From Stramenopiles sp. TOSAG23-6 (Eukaryota; Sar): 18,294 nucleotides of DNA. The notes under the pieces were generated by a model. It saw only the letters and a program-made list of their open reading frames with translations, did no database searches and was not told where the DNA came from. Made by a program: the position numbers and the translations under genes. The first letter of the stretch is position 1; each line of letters begins with the position of its first letter. Of the stretch, positions 8,501 through 18,241 are shown one piece after another. Location: the NCBI GenBank assembly GCA_900128565.1, contig LT636066.1, positions 1 through 18,294 of the forward strand, in the 5' to 3' direction.

Positions 8501-11500
8501 AGATCTAGGTTTTGTAGATATCTTCTCCAAATCTAAAATCTCTTTAAGATTTTTTTCTAAGTTATTCTTTGCATCTTTCACCTTTTTCGAAAGCAATGTG
8601 GCACCATGACTAGCTTGTACAATACTCAAAAGGCGTAGCAAATCATTCAATTGGTAACCCAAGCGCTTATATTTGAGTAAGCTATTTTCGGCCGACATAC
8701 ATTTGCTATTATCAAAGTCTTTTAAACCATTGAAATTTATTAGCGAAGGTGTCGGCGATAGATGTGAAATTACGACGTTTTCTCTCTTGGCTTTTATTAA
8801 TCGAGTCACCATTTCATTTATTGCAGCGGCAAGTGTATCTGCAACAAGCTGTTTCAGTCGCGTAATACTGATCAAACAACAATTTCTAACTTCCCATACT
8901 TGATGCCATTCTGCACATGCTTTAGTTGCTAATCTACGTGCTTGAGCAGTTTTGGCTGCAAATGCAGTGCGCATTGTTGCAAGACGTGTTTGCATTCTAT
9001 TTGCTGTTGCTAGTTGTGCTTTTCTTTTACTTATTAAAATCTCAATATCTGGGCCATTGGTACTGGGAGACATAATTTTATCCTCTAATGCTGCAGCCTC
9101 CAGAAAGAGATTTGTAATTTGTTCACCCCAAGGTAATAAACTATCCAAAATGAGTTCTGTTTGAAGTCTAACTTCCTCCGCATCAAGCCACTGTTTTTCA
9201 CACTTCGATGACCATTCACAAACCAGTCTTTTTAACTCGAATGTTGCAGCCTGGTAATGCCTCTGTGCATGCAATAGTCGAGCAGTACACACTAACAAAT
9301 CAGCCGCAGATGAGTATTTTGCACCACCGATAACTTCTGAAAGAAGACTCCATCCAGGATGTTGTTTACTATTAGAACCCCCGCTGCCGGGTTTTCGTCT
9401 ACGACTTTTGCTAGATTCATCCACATCAATATCTTTTGGCTTTGCTTTGATTGACCTCTTCAACATTTTGATGGCGGTCAATATTGCCTGCGCTGAAGGT
9501 GGAAACCATGCCAAACTTTCAGTATAATTAAATAAGCATTCTACATCTCTTTGCCAATCATTAAATTTGATAGGGTCAAATTCTTCACATGAATCATTCA
9601 TCTCAAGATTCAGAGTTGAAATCGGCGGTCCTTGCATTAAAGTTTCAATTCTATCGATTAATAAATCTAGACATACATAACCTTTACAACCTTCTGAGTC
9701 TTGACCGTCATCTTCTAATTCTTCTTTACTTCTTCCTTCGTCAAATAAATCATGTGCATCACTACTTACACTCTCTAAAGCCATTACCCAATCCTTGGCA
9801 GCTTTAATCTTCACCTTATTCTCGCCTAAAATGTTACCTTTGTGTTTTCTTGGACTTCTTCGAATATCAGCAAGTTCCTTCGTTTTCGAAGTCCCATTAT
9901 TATTTGCTTCTTCTACATCGGGAAGTGAAGGAATACATTTCTTAATTACGTAATTACTGACATTTCGAGCAGTCTTTTCTATCTTTTGTGCTTCCAATCC
10001 CGCAGCTAAAGTTCCAGCATCTCCAGAGCAGTGTGATGCACAGCAACCAAATAAATTTGGAGGATTCCACCCTATTTTACGAGCACAAGCATAGTGAAAA
10101 ACACGTCGACATGGACGTGTAAGAAGACCTCGCTTTTGCCGACGTCGGCGTTTTTGATCGCTAGTTTTATGAAGCTCTCGTGTACTTGTAATAGATTTGC
10201 GCCATTCGCAGGGCAACGTAGCACCGAGATCTCCACAATAATGACAACGAACGGATAATCCTCTGTCGATCTCAGCCTCCACATTGTGCCAGCTGCCAGA
10301 GGAATCTAAGAATATACGTGGTGAATATCGAAGACATTCAAAATGGACCCATTTCACATGCTTTGTTGTTTTCTTCAATTCGTCGCTGTCGTTTTGTGTC
10401 TTTCGGGAAATGTTTACAGCATTTGTAATATCTCCATTTGAAACTTTTCGCCGCGATACAGGATTACTTGACGACGATTTTTCTAGTATTGTTGTCTTTT
10501 TTTTATCTTCCAAGAAATTCGCGTTTTTATCATTCTGAGAAGTGGATATAAAACCTAATATAGGACCTTCAATGCATTCTTTATAAGTTGATTCTTTTGT
10601 AGCTAAAATTGATTCTTTCTTGCATTTTTTGTTATACCAAATAATCATAGGTAATGATAATGATTGATCCGTTGCACCAGCAATGTATCCATACTGGTTT
10701 GTTTTGGGTGCATATTGTTGTTTTCGTTTCTTTGAATTTTTCCTTGAATTTTTCTTTAATTGATTGCCTACAGAGCTTTTCCCTTCCCAATGATCTTTAA
10801 AGTGTAACTCTAAATCAGCAAGACAATTTGATCGCTGAAACCATTTCTGAATGTTATAAAAACATAATTGTTCATTTCGTCTCCACCAGAGAACTTCTAC
10901 AGGCTGTTGCAGCTCTTCCACAATTTGATCTATATTTATACTCTGCTGTTTCATTAATTCTGATATCTTTGCCGCAGCTAATTCCCACGATTCAGTTGAT
11001 CGAGTTACTTTACAACAAAATATACATTGTTGAGGGTCTGAAGGTGTCACTTTACTACGCATACATGTATTCCATGGCACGTCTTTGACATCTCGATCAT
11101 AATCAGCAATGCGCCTATGGGGTTTGAATTGCAACAAACGTTCTGGGGTGAGGTAAGTACTATCAATCACTCCAAAGTTCTCTGAGCAATCCTCTTCAGA
11201 TGAATCTGCAATTTCTTCAGCAGAAATACACATGTCGCGGTCATCATTCATGCGAGAAATGATATCAGTATTAATTTCTGATGTTGAATTTGACGAATTT
11301 TTAAAAGGAGTTTTAGTGTTCATGCTATTTCCAATAGATGATATATCATATTGAAATTTTCCACTTCGAGGTAATATAGATGTTACTCTAACATCAGTCA
11401 GTAAAGATCTTTTGTACCATTGAGTCAAAACTTTCCCACAATTTTCTATCAAATCAGTTTCTATTGAATCGGCATCCTTTTCCTCAGGTGCAATCGATAA

Positions 11501-14500
11501 CCATGATTTGACTAAATTGTGATTCAGTCCTAATAAAGTGGTAATAGAAGTATCAGATAAATGTATTGCACGCATATGCTTTCTCACTTTTTCTTTTGTG
11601 GTATTTGCTATAGAATTAATTAGACTAGATAACACAGATTGAACAGCAGTCTCTATCGTATTATTATTATTATATATGGTACTAAAGTTTTGTTTTGATT
11701 CACTAATTTCATCCCTCTGGTGTTGATTTCGTGATCGTGTTGGTCTTCTTAAACGTCGAGGAATCAATACAGGTACTACTTTAGAAATTATAGGTTCAAG
11801 AAAATGTGGTTTACTTTTGTTGCTTCTTTTGTATATAACATGATTTTTCTTATTTTCTTTTGACTTTTTCTTTTTTTGGATAACTTCCCCCTTTGATGAT
11901 TTCAATGGTTTTGGCGCTTTTGTTACACTGCTGCTTGTACCTTTCTTTCCTACCTTTTTAGGTCTTTGTCGTTTACGTGAGCAAGATGCACAAGGACACT
12001 GGTATGAGCATACTGGACATTGATTCCAAAGAGAAGAATCATTTATCACTTGTTCCATTGTAAAACCCCAAACTTTCTCCAAATGATTTTCACAAAATGA
12101 ATGAGAGATACAATCTTTCGAGCAACAGTTTACTACTTGAGCCTTTCGTAAATGACAAATATGACACCCACCATTCGGTATAATCTTTACTTTATCTACA
12201 GGATCTACAGCAAGTAAATTCATCGTATCTACAATTTTGCCATTTTCAAAAGCAGCGCTATTTCCATCATCTTTACCAACAAGTGATTGTCTTAATAGCT
12301 CTAAAGTTGAGAACTTTTTGCTAGGCTTTGTCGTGGTTCTAAATATTGTATTGTCCGTGAAACTTTCGAGTGAGGAATAATCCATACCAAATTGTGAAGA
12401 TACTACAAAAGTACTCAGAGCTTTTATGCCGCTCAGTTGACTTGTATTCCCGATTTGAAAGTTTTTTGTGAATTTTGAGAAAATATAATGTGGGTTAATA
12501 TTTGAGGGAAATGGGTTGTATTTCCATGCAACTGCTTCACAATGGCTAAGATATGTCTCACATATTTTGTGAACCGCGTAATCGATGTACTTTACTGCTT
12601 TACTCAACTGTTGACGTTGAATCCGATGTACAAAGAATGATTTTTTAATTTCTACGGGTTTTCTACATTTTGAAATTTTCGCCATTTTGCGCGATCTTTG
12701 TTTCAGTTTTTTCGCCAAAACACATTTTGGGCACCTCCATTTTTCATCTAATTCTGCACACTCTTTTTCTGTTAAGTTTATACATTTTGGATGATACCAT
12801 CCATCACACCCTTCGCATCCTACAAAAAAAACATTTTCCCAAATCGTTGTCTGACAGATGCAATACGTTTCTAAACCATTTTTGTCCAACGTTTTACTTT
12901 TGCAATAAGTTTCTAAACCATTTTTGTCCAACGTTTTACTTTTGAGTTTTCCAAGTTCTTTTTCATTTTCTAGGTCAATATCATTATCTATTTCCATAGC
13001 AGCCAATGGCATCTCATTTTTTTTCACTCGATTGGTACGACAAGTAATACCTAAGTCATTTCTGCTCAGTGTTTGATTTCGGAGATGATGTGTTTGGTTA
13101 TTTAAATTTTTAAAACCATCCAAAGTAAATCTTTGAAATGAAACTCCCATCTCAAAACCGGATTGATTTACAAACGCCTCAACAAAACTTTTGCCTTTTT
13201 CGAATAAAAGTTGTTTTGTAGAAAAGAAAGATTGACAGTTTTCAATCATTTCACTAATCTGCCAATCAATCATTAGCCAATGGATATCCATTCGCCGGAG
13301 GGCATCAACAAGAATAGCAAGTAACAATCGCCCAAATCCACGATGACGACTTTTAGGATGTATTGCCAACAATACAACTTTAGCAGTTTCAGTATTTCGA
13401 TTATTTTCCGTCTGTGATGAACCTCGAGATCTCGAGCTTAACTTGACATCAGTTGATGAACCTCTTGGTCTCGAACTTAAGTTCACATCATTGGTAATTA
13501 TTGGAAGTCTTATTGTTGCTGACCCAATAACTTGTCCATGTTGAAGTAATACCACTGTGCGATATCCATTTTCATTCGTATGGTGACATTCTTCCAGAGG
13601 AGTCTTTTCGAATCTATCTATACGGGCACGTTTTCTTTGCTTCGTAGGAGAATTTGGAGAAATTTCGCTTCTTTGTGCAGGCTTTCTATTTCGTTTACTA
13701 ACGCGCCTTGTCAGACTTACACCACTCGATGCATTCTTTAGGATTTTGTCTGGACTTTTACTGTCGCATATTACTATATCCGCCATAGTTGCAGATTCTA
13801 TCAAATGTTTGTTTTCTATTAAATTATTTGATTCGTTTGCAAGCTCGATATCCATAAGGTCTTCTATTTGTTTTGTACATGGTTTAATATCATCTGAAAT
13901 AATATCGTTTTGAACTGTAACGATAGTTGAAGGCTTCTCAATATTAGAGAAGTGACTATTACACTCAGGGACATCTTTATTGGGGGAAGGTTCATCTACT
14001 TTTAATATATTCTTTGCACGAAGTCGTTCATAATTATCTTTTTCACGACAACTATTTTCTACAATAACTTTCACATTTCCAGTAAACATTGATTCATATA
14101 AATCAATTACACTGTTGCGCAAAGCATTCTCATCAATACTATCTTTCGAAACAGGAGTTTCCAAATCACTCAAATTTGCCTTCTCAGGAAACTTTGTGAG
14201 CATTCGACAATGCAATCCTATTTTCGCAGCAGAAAATATTTCTGAAACAAGTTGAACAGGGCATTCCCCAGAATAAATCTCCTGAAAATATTCATTTGAC
14301 AATAATATTGAATTATAAAAAGAAGAAGTTTTCAATTTTCTGAGATTTTGTCTACGTAACGCCTTCTTAGGTAAAGCAGCTTTAGTATTTTTTTCGTTAG
14401 ATTTTGAGCTATTTGATTTAGATTTCTTCTTATCTCCTTTTTTATGCGAAGGCTTTAGACCATTTAATTTTTTTGAATTATGTTTCTTTGACTTGGGCAT

Positions 14501-15516
14501 TGAATTATCTGAATTCTGCTTTTTAGATTTTTGAAGTTTTGACTGTAAATGACCATGATATTCTCGAGGCCCTGCTCGCCAACAGATGCACCCAGACATA
14601 TTTGGTTTATCATAAAGACCAACTGCGAGACGTTTTGAAGGCCCAGCTGAGTTTCCCCTGTAGACATAACTACTTAAAGCTACACGAAGAGTTCCAATAG
14701 CTCGCGGACATGTATTTTCGAAAAATATTTCAAAAAAAAGCGTTAGGTACAAAATTTCGTACGAAAAATAAATTCGAATTTGAAAGAAAATTAAAACATA
14801 CATGCGTCTTCTTTAAGAGCTATTTCCAGAACTTTTCGTACGAGTTCTCTTATGGGTTTCCCACAATTTGTTGGCATACTTCTGACACGATTAAGCATAA
14901 CTAGCCATGTTGGTTTTGAATCTGGCCATTCTAGATTGTGACTTGCACAAAGTTCAGGAAGTTGAAACAAACCTGGACTTGTAAATATGTAACTTTTGTC
15001 TTGATTGTTTTGACTAATAGCAGACTCGTTTTTATCATCAAAAGTACTGCCATTTGATACTACATGCTTAATTTCACCAACATTCTTATTAGATACAATT
15101 TGATTACTTTCAATGCTAAGGCCTTCACACGTTGGAGATGGGTTTGGTAGGGCACTCGCTTCGGTTTTGACTAAACTATCTGGTTGTGAGTTGGACGATG
15201 TATTGACTAAATTATCCGGCATTGAGTTGGAAGATATATTGTTAATAATGTTTTGTTTTTCACCATCTAAACCAGTTGTTTTACTATGAGAATGAGCGTA
15301 AATCGTTTCACCTGTATGAATTGGTACGTCTCCGAAGACTATGTCTTTTCCTTTATGAGTAAATGTTAAATTTAAAGACTTATTTATTTTCAAGATTCGA
15401 CGGATATGAGATAGAATTATTTTGGCATCCAATCCAGGTATCCAAGCCACATTATAAGTACGTGATCGTTTCTCATCCACTAAAAAAATGCGCGTGCAGA
15501 AGTCATCATTTGTCAT
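5506..15516 (-). CDS. Giant GNAT-PHD-4CXXC-ePHD-histone deacetylase fusion protein
   Basis: Three exons (15516..14802, 14709..6184, 6080..5506 under exact-repeat removal) encode about 3,271 residues. N-terminus unknown; then a GNAT acetyltransferase domain (about 610-765) with acetyl-CoA loop RHRGFGRLLL. A PHD finger follows (about 854-901; CICQ, CEGCDGWYHPKC, WRCPKC), then a Cys-rich zf-4CXXC_R1-like module (about 1085-1155; CHICHLRK..CPVCSYQCPCASC), and a split extended PHD (CIFC..., then HFECL, RCHYCG, HYACARKIGW, CCASHC; about 1465-1800). A helical region and Ser/Arg-rich linkers lead to a C-terminal class II-like HDAC domain (about 2900-3271). The HDAC has the expected catalytic residues: RPPGHHAG near 2957, DIDVHFGNG near 3002, SAGFDAH near 3191 and LEGGY near 3235. 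It would both add and remove acetyl groups on chromatin it reads with its fingers (inference). The usual N-terminal HDAC segment is hard to recognise. One N at 7878 falls inside a codon without breaking the frame. Confidence 0.85.
6081..6183 (-). mobile_element. Introner-like element, copy E2 (second intron of the HDAC gene)
   Basis: On the minus strand the exon ends TCTCCAT and continues GTACGTTTTCATTTC, a T-rich stretch, the core (6124-6148), CTAAC, then T-runs and AAATATTTTTCATAAT before a second TCCAT. The 5-bp repeat (ATGGA on plus at 6081 and 6184) brackets 103 bp. Removing one repeat plus the element gives QSPSSLNVGNSRGF in frame, into the second half of the HDAC domain. A standard GT-AG reading is also possible: GTACGT to the AG at 6067-6066, 15 bases further, giving QSPWNSRGF, also in frame. 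The element itself has an AG nine bases after CTAAC, but using it leads straight to a stop codon. That an intron exists is certain because the HDAC fold is split here. Confidence 0.85.
12860..12943 (-). repeat. 42-bp tandem duplication next to the PHD finger
   Basis: Two adjacent 42-bp copies (12860-12901 and 12902-12943) differ at only one base or so. They encode KSKTLDKNGLETYC twice. The second copy in protein order supplies the first zinc ligand of the PHD finger (ETYCIC); the first carries a spare ETYC. Frame is kept. Confidence 0.95.
13416..13493 (-). repeat. 39-bp tandem duplication inside the GNAT domain
   Basis: Two diverged 39-bp copies starting at 13416 and 13455 encode DVNLSSRPRGSST and DVKLSSRSRGSSQ. 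They sit between the first GNAT strands and the acetyl-CoA loop, so they form an inserted Ser/Arg-rich loop. Confidence 0.85.
14710..14801 (-). mobile_element. Introner-like element, copy E1 (first intron of the HDAC gene)
   Basis: On the minus strand the exon ends GACGCAT and continues GTATGTTTTAATTTTC, TTTCAAATTCGAATTT, the core (14742-14766), CTAAC, an 8-T run, and GAAATATTTTTCGAAAATA before a second CATGT. The 5-bp repeat (ACATG on plus at 14708 and 14800) brackets 92 bp. Removing one repeat plus the element gives KEDACPRAIGTL in frame. A GT-AG alternative uses the AG at 14702-14701, nine bases further on, giving KEDASIGTL, also in frame. The frame is open across the element's 3' part but the upstream exon stops two codons into it (MF, stop), so splicing is required to join the N-terminus to the GNAT part. 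Confidence 0.85.
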
Positions 15517-15829
15517 CTTAATTTACAATATACTTTCAATATATATATTGCTCTGGTAATCAGAATGCTCGAATGCAAAGTTACCGTTTGTGGGCAAGTA
15601 CTCCGAACGAATCTAATCTCATTCGCGATTTCTGTTGTAACAGAATAACGGCAGTCGAGTCCGAAGAAGGACAAAAAACAGGTTTGTCCAAACGATAAAC
15701 GGTTCAGCGAATTTGCTATTATGTAATCCTAATCTATTTAATATCGATACCATTGCGCAACAGTAATTTACAGTAGATTCGATACTGTGTAAAACTTTAG
15801 CTAACGATAAGTCTAAAGGCGTTCAAAAC
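15517..15829. promoter_or_regulatory. Divergent intergenic region between the HDAC gene and the ankyrin gene
   Basis: 313 bp between divergent start codons, so both promoters are expected here. It is AT-rich near both ends, with TATATATATTG near 15540-15550 about 25-35 bases upstream of the HDAC start as a possible TATA-like element. GATTCGATAC and ATCGATACC near 15743-15786 are short related motifs. Nothing else is clear. Confidence 0.35.
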
Positions 15830-17119
15830 ATGTATAATTTTCAAATGAGTACACGACTAGCTTTGCTCCTTGCTTTGGTCAACGTGTCATGTTTTATGTG
15901 CATGGAAGATGGTGAGGTTTTTGAATTATCTCCTGAGATTAAGGAGGAATGGTTTGAAGCTGCTCGATATGGAGAAGTTGAAGTAATGGATGCATTTTTA
16001 AAGTTAGGAATATCACCTGATATAATATCGTGGGATGATCAGACTGCAATACAGATTAGTGTATTGGAAGGCCATGTTGACGTCGTCGAACTGTTGTTAA
16101 AGAATAAAGCATCAACAGGTGCGCTATCTGAAAGTTCTAAATATTCTCTTTTACATGAAGCAGCCAAAAGGGGTTTCGTCAATATAGTAGAAATTTTATT
16201 ACAGTATGGAATGTCAGTTAATATGATGGCTGGCGACACACGTCAAATTGCGGCCTTCTCTTTTAAACGAGGGGGAGATTTAATCTATCGTAGGCCTGCG
16301 GGCGAAATATCGACGAAAACTTCAGTTCTTGGTGCTGCTATCATTCAAGGGGAAATAGATGTTGTCAAAACTTTATTAAACCATGGTGCGGATATAGAAC
16401 TAAAAGATTCACTCGAGACAGGCATAAACTGGACGCCTCTTGAAAGGGCACTAAGATGGGGCTATATAGATATTGCAGAATTGCTACTTTATAAGGGAGC
16501 TTCATTAGCATTTCTTCGGGAAAAGGATAAAAGGAAAATTATGCATGGATACTACATTTCCGCTAATTTTCGCGAACTAGTGGAAACATCAAGGTTAACA
16601 GTAACCCGTTTTCTACAAAGCGGCTTCAATGATTTATTTCTTCAATCTATTAACGAAGTGGAGTTACCAGTTATAGCAACAGAATTTTTACATGAGATGC
16701 ACGAAGACCTTATGCTAACGGGAGGATCTAGAATATCCAGTAGAGACGGTTTCAATTTGGTGAGAAGGATCAATCATGAAAGAAAACGAGCTGAGCTTGT
16801 TCAAAGTTATCAGCGATTAAATCTTGCGAAGGTTTTATATTGGGCTACCAGAAATGGAATGTCTACACGGCGTACTCCAGTACATTTTTTGAGTAATTCA
16901 AGAGTGGTGAATACTTTTGGAGGAGTAGATATAGAAGTATTGGAGAAATTGAAGAGTTTAGTTAATTTTGAGTTTTTTGCAAAGTCTCAAGATCCAGAGT
17001 TGTTTGAAAAGTTTAAGTATGTGAGGGAGGGTGGAGAGCCTCCATTTATGATAGCAAAGTCAAATAAATCAGATGAAGTAGAGGAGAGACCTAGCAAGAA
17101 GCAAAGAGTAAAATTATAG
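15830..17119 (+). CDS. Secreted ankyrin-repeat protein with a basic nuclear-localisation-like tail
   Basis: Intronless, 429 residues. The first ATG (MYNFQMSTRLALLLALVNVSC) gives a signal peptide with either start; the ATG at 15845 (MSTRLALLLALVNVSCFMC) gives the more typical one. Residues about 35-235 hold about five ankyrin repeats, seen as A..G...V...LL motifs: AARYGEVEVMDAFLKLG, LEGHVDVVELLLKNKA, SLLHEAAKRGFVNIVEILL, AAIIQGEIDVVKTLLNHGA, TPLERALRWGYIDIAELLL. The second half is not recognised. The end, RPSKKQRVKL, is a cluster of basic residues like a monopartite nuclear signal. A secreted ankyrin protein with a nuclear signal is a known design among parasite and pathogen effectors, but a host-directed role is inference; ordinary secretory proteins or a mis-predicted signal are alternatives. 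AATAAA lies nine bases after the stop (17128-17133). Confidence 0.75.
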   Translation: MYNFQMSTRLALLLALVNVSCFMCMEDGEVFELSPEIKEEWFEAARYGEVEVMDAFLKLGISPDIISWDDQTAIQISVLEGHVDVVELLLKNKASTGALSESSKYSLLHEAAKRGFVNIVEILLQYGMSVNMMAGDTRQIAAFSFKRGGDLIYRRPAGEISTKTSVLGAAIIQGEIDVVKTLLNHGADIELKDSLETGINWTPLERALRWGYIDIAELLLYKGASLAFLREKDKRKIMHGYYISANFRELVETSRLTVTRFLQSGFNDLFLQSINEVELPVIATEFLHEMHEDLMLTGGSRISSRDGFNLVRRINHERKRAELVQSYQRLNLAKVLYWATRNGMSTRRTPVHFLSNSRVVNTFGGVDIEVLEKLKSLVNFEFFAKSQDPELFEKFKYVREGGEPPFMIAKSNKSDEVEERPSKKQRVKL

Positions 17120-17424
17120 TTGAAAACAATAAAACGGGTGGTTTTTTAATATCTATAAAATCTTAGTGAAAATTAATCGGAATAGGAAACGTGATTTTTT
17201 GTATTTTTGCTTAGGTACGGATTTTCGTACAAAACCAAAAGGGAGGAGAGGAATGAGAGGAGGACGAAAAGAAAACGAAAACGGATCTTTTGAAATATTG
17301 CAACGTTGCGATCATCTTCTTGGAAGTCTCTTCTTCTTTAAAAAAATAGAGTCCCATTAAATTTTTCATCTCTCTTGAAATTATTCACACAGCAAATACT
17401 GTGCACCCACACTCTTAACTAAAT
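17120..17424. other. Intergenic region between ankyrin and erlin-like genes, with a diverged introner core
   Basis: 305 bp between tandem plus-strand genes. It holds the poly(A) signal AATAAA of the ankyrin gene (17128-17133), the diverged core E5 (17210-17234), a purine-rich stretch (17240-17280, GGGAGGAGAGG type) and the erlin promoter. Small open frames here have no recognisable domain. Confidence 0.45.
17210..17234 (-). mobile_element. Diverged introner core, copy E5 (intergenic relic)
   Basis: On the minus strand it reads TACGAAAATCCGTACCTAAG, matching 16 of 20 positions of the shared core TACGAAATTTTGTACCTAAC. It keeps a hairpin: GTACG pairs with CGTAC, and the change of U to C turns the G-U pair of the other copies into G-C. 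It lies outside any recognised gene, on the opposite strand from both neighbours. Its flanks do not match the other copies clearly, so it may be a worn relic or, less likely, chance. Confidence 0.5.
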
Positions 17425-18241
17425 ATGGTCATGTCTTTTGTAAATAGGTACTGGGCTTTAATTAGTGTAGTTGTTTGTATTGTGGCAGCAATACTTTCAA
17501 CTCATTCATTTTTTCACGTGNTGTCGAAGAGGGTCACCGAGGCTTATATTATACGTTGGGAGCGTTGAGTCCTTCGATTACAGAACCTGGATTACACTTA
17601 CGGTTACCACCTCCGATACAGCATGCTATCCAAGTACACGTTAGACCTGAGGTAGATACGGTGACGAAACTGCGGTGCACGGCAAAAGATGGGACTGAAA
17701 TATCTTTCCCTGCTATTGATGTTGGGAATTCTTTACCACCAAGCAAAGCACATCAAATCGTTAAGAAGTATGGAATTGATTATGATAAATTCCTCGTATA
17801 CGACCAGGTAAAAGCTCTGATTAACACAATTTGTGCCACATATACCAGTCATGAACTAAAAATTGAGCGATATTCTATAATTGACGATGACTTGAAAGAT
17901 GGGTTGGAGGAAATTCAAGAAAGATTAAAGACTGGTCTAATTATTGATTCTGTACGAATCAATGAAGTTGTTTTACCACGCGCACTTCAGCTGGCATATG
18001 AGCAACAGGCAACTAATAGAGCTGAAAAAAAAGCAGCTGAAGAGGCATTTAAAAGAATTGAGCAGGAAAATACGAATCACGCGTTGGAAGTTCGAGGACA
18101 AAATGAGTTACAACGGTTGAAGGCTGCCGAGGAAGACAAAATTCGTATCGCAACAGCGGAAGCAAAATTGGGGATTGAACAAAGAGAGGCCCAAATAAAA
18201 AACGAAATAAAACTTGCACAAGTCAAAAATGAGGCGGAAAT
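17425..18241 (+). CDS. Erlin-like SPFH/band-7 protein, 5' exon (partial, frame break at an N)
   Basis: Starts MVMSFVNRYW with an N-terminal membrane segment (about residues 10-27, WALISVVVCIVAAILS), then after HFF-HV the frame must shift by one base at the N (17521) to read VEEGHRGLYYTLGALSPSITEPGLHLRLP. That passage matches the erlin start (VEEGH.G.YYRGGAL...PG.H...P). The SPFH domain follows (DEIS..., KYGIDYDKFLVYDQVKALINTICATYTSHEL..., VRINEVVLPRAL) and then a Glu/Ala/Lys-rich coiled coil. Erlins are ER-membrane proteins that form ring assemblies and, in animals, help degrade IP3 receptors. Here I infer an ER lipid-raft scaffold role. The exon ends at EAEM, where intron copy E4 begins; the rest lies outside the window. 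The frame break is most simply one missing base, not a pseudogene, because the coding sequence is well kept on both sides. Confidence 0.8.

Noticed and set aside
14830-14850. TTTTCGTACGAG in the HDAC first exon, similar to the palindromic core
   Set aside because: It codes LVRKV in a normal exon, matches only about eight central bases and has no CTAAC or flanking repeat, so it is taken as chance.
17549-17746. Minus-strand open frame opposite the erlin-like gene
   Set aside because: It is the shadow of the SPFH coding sequence.
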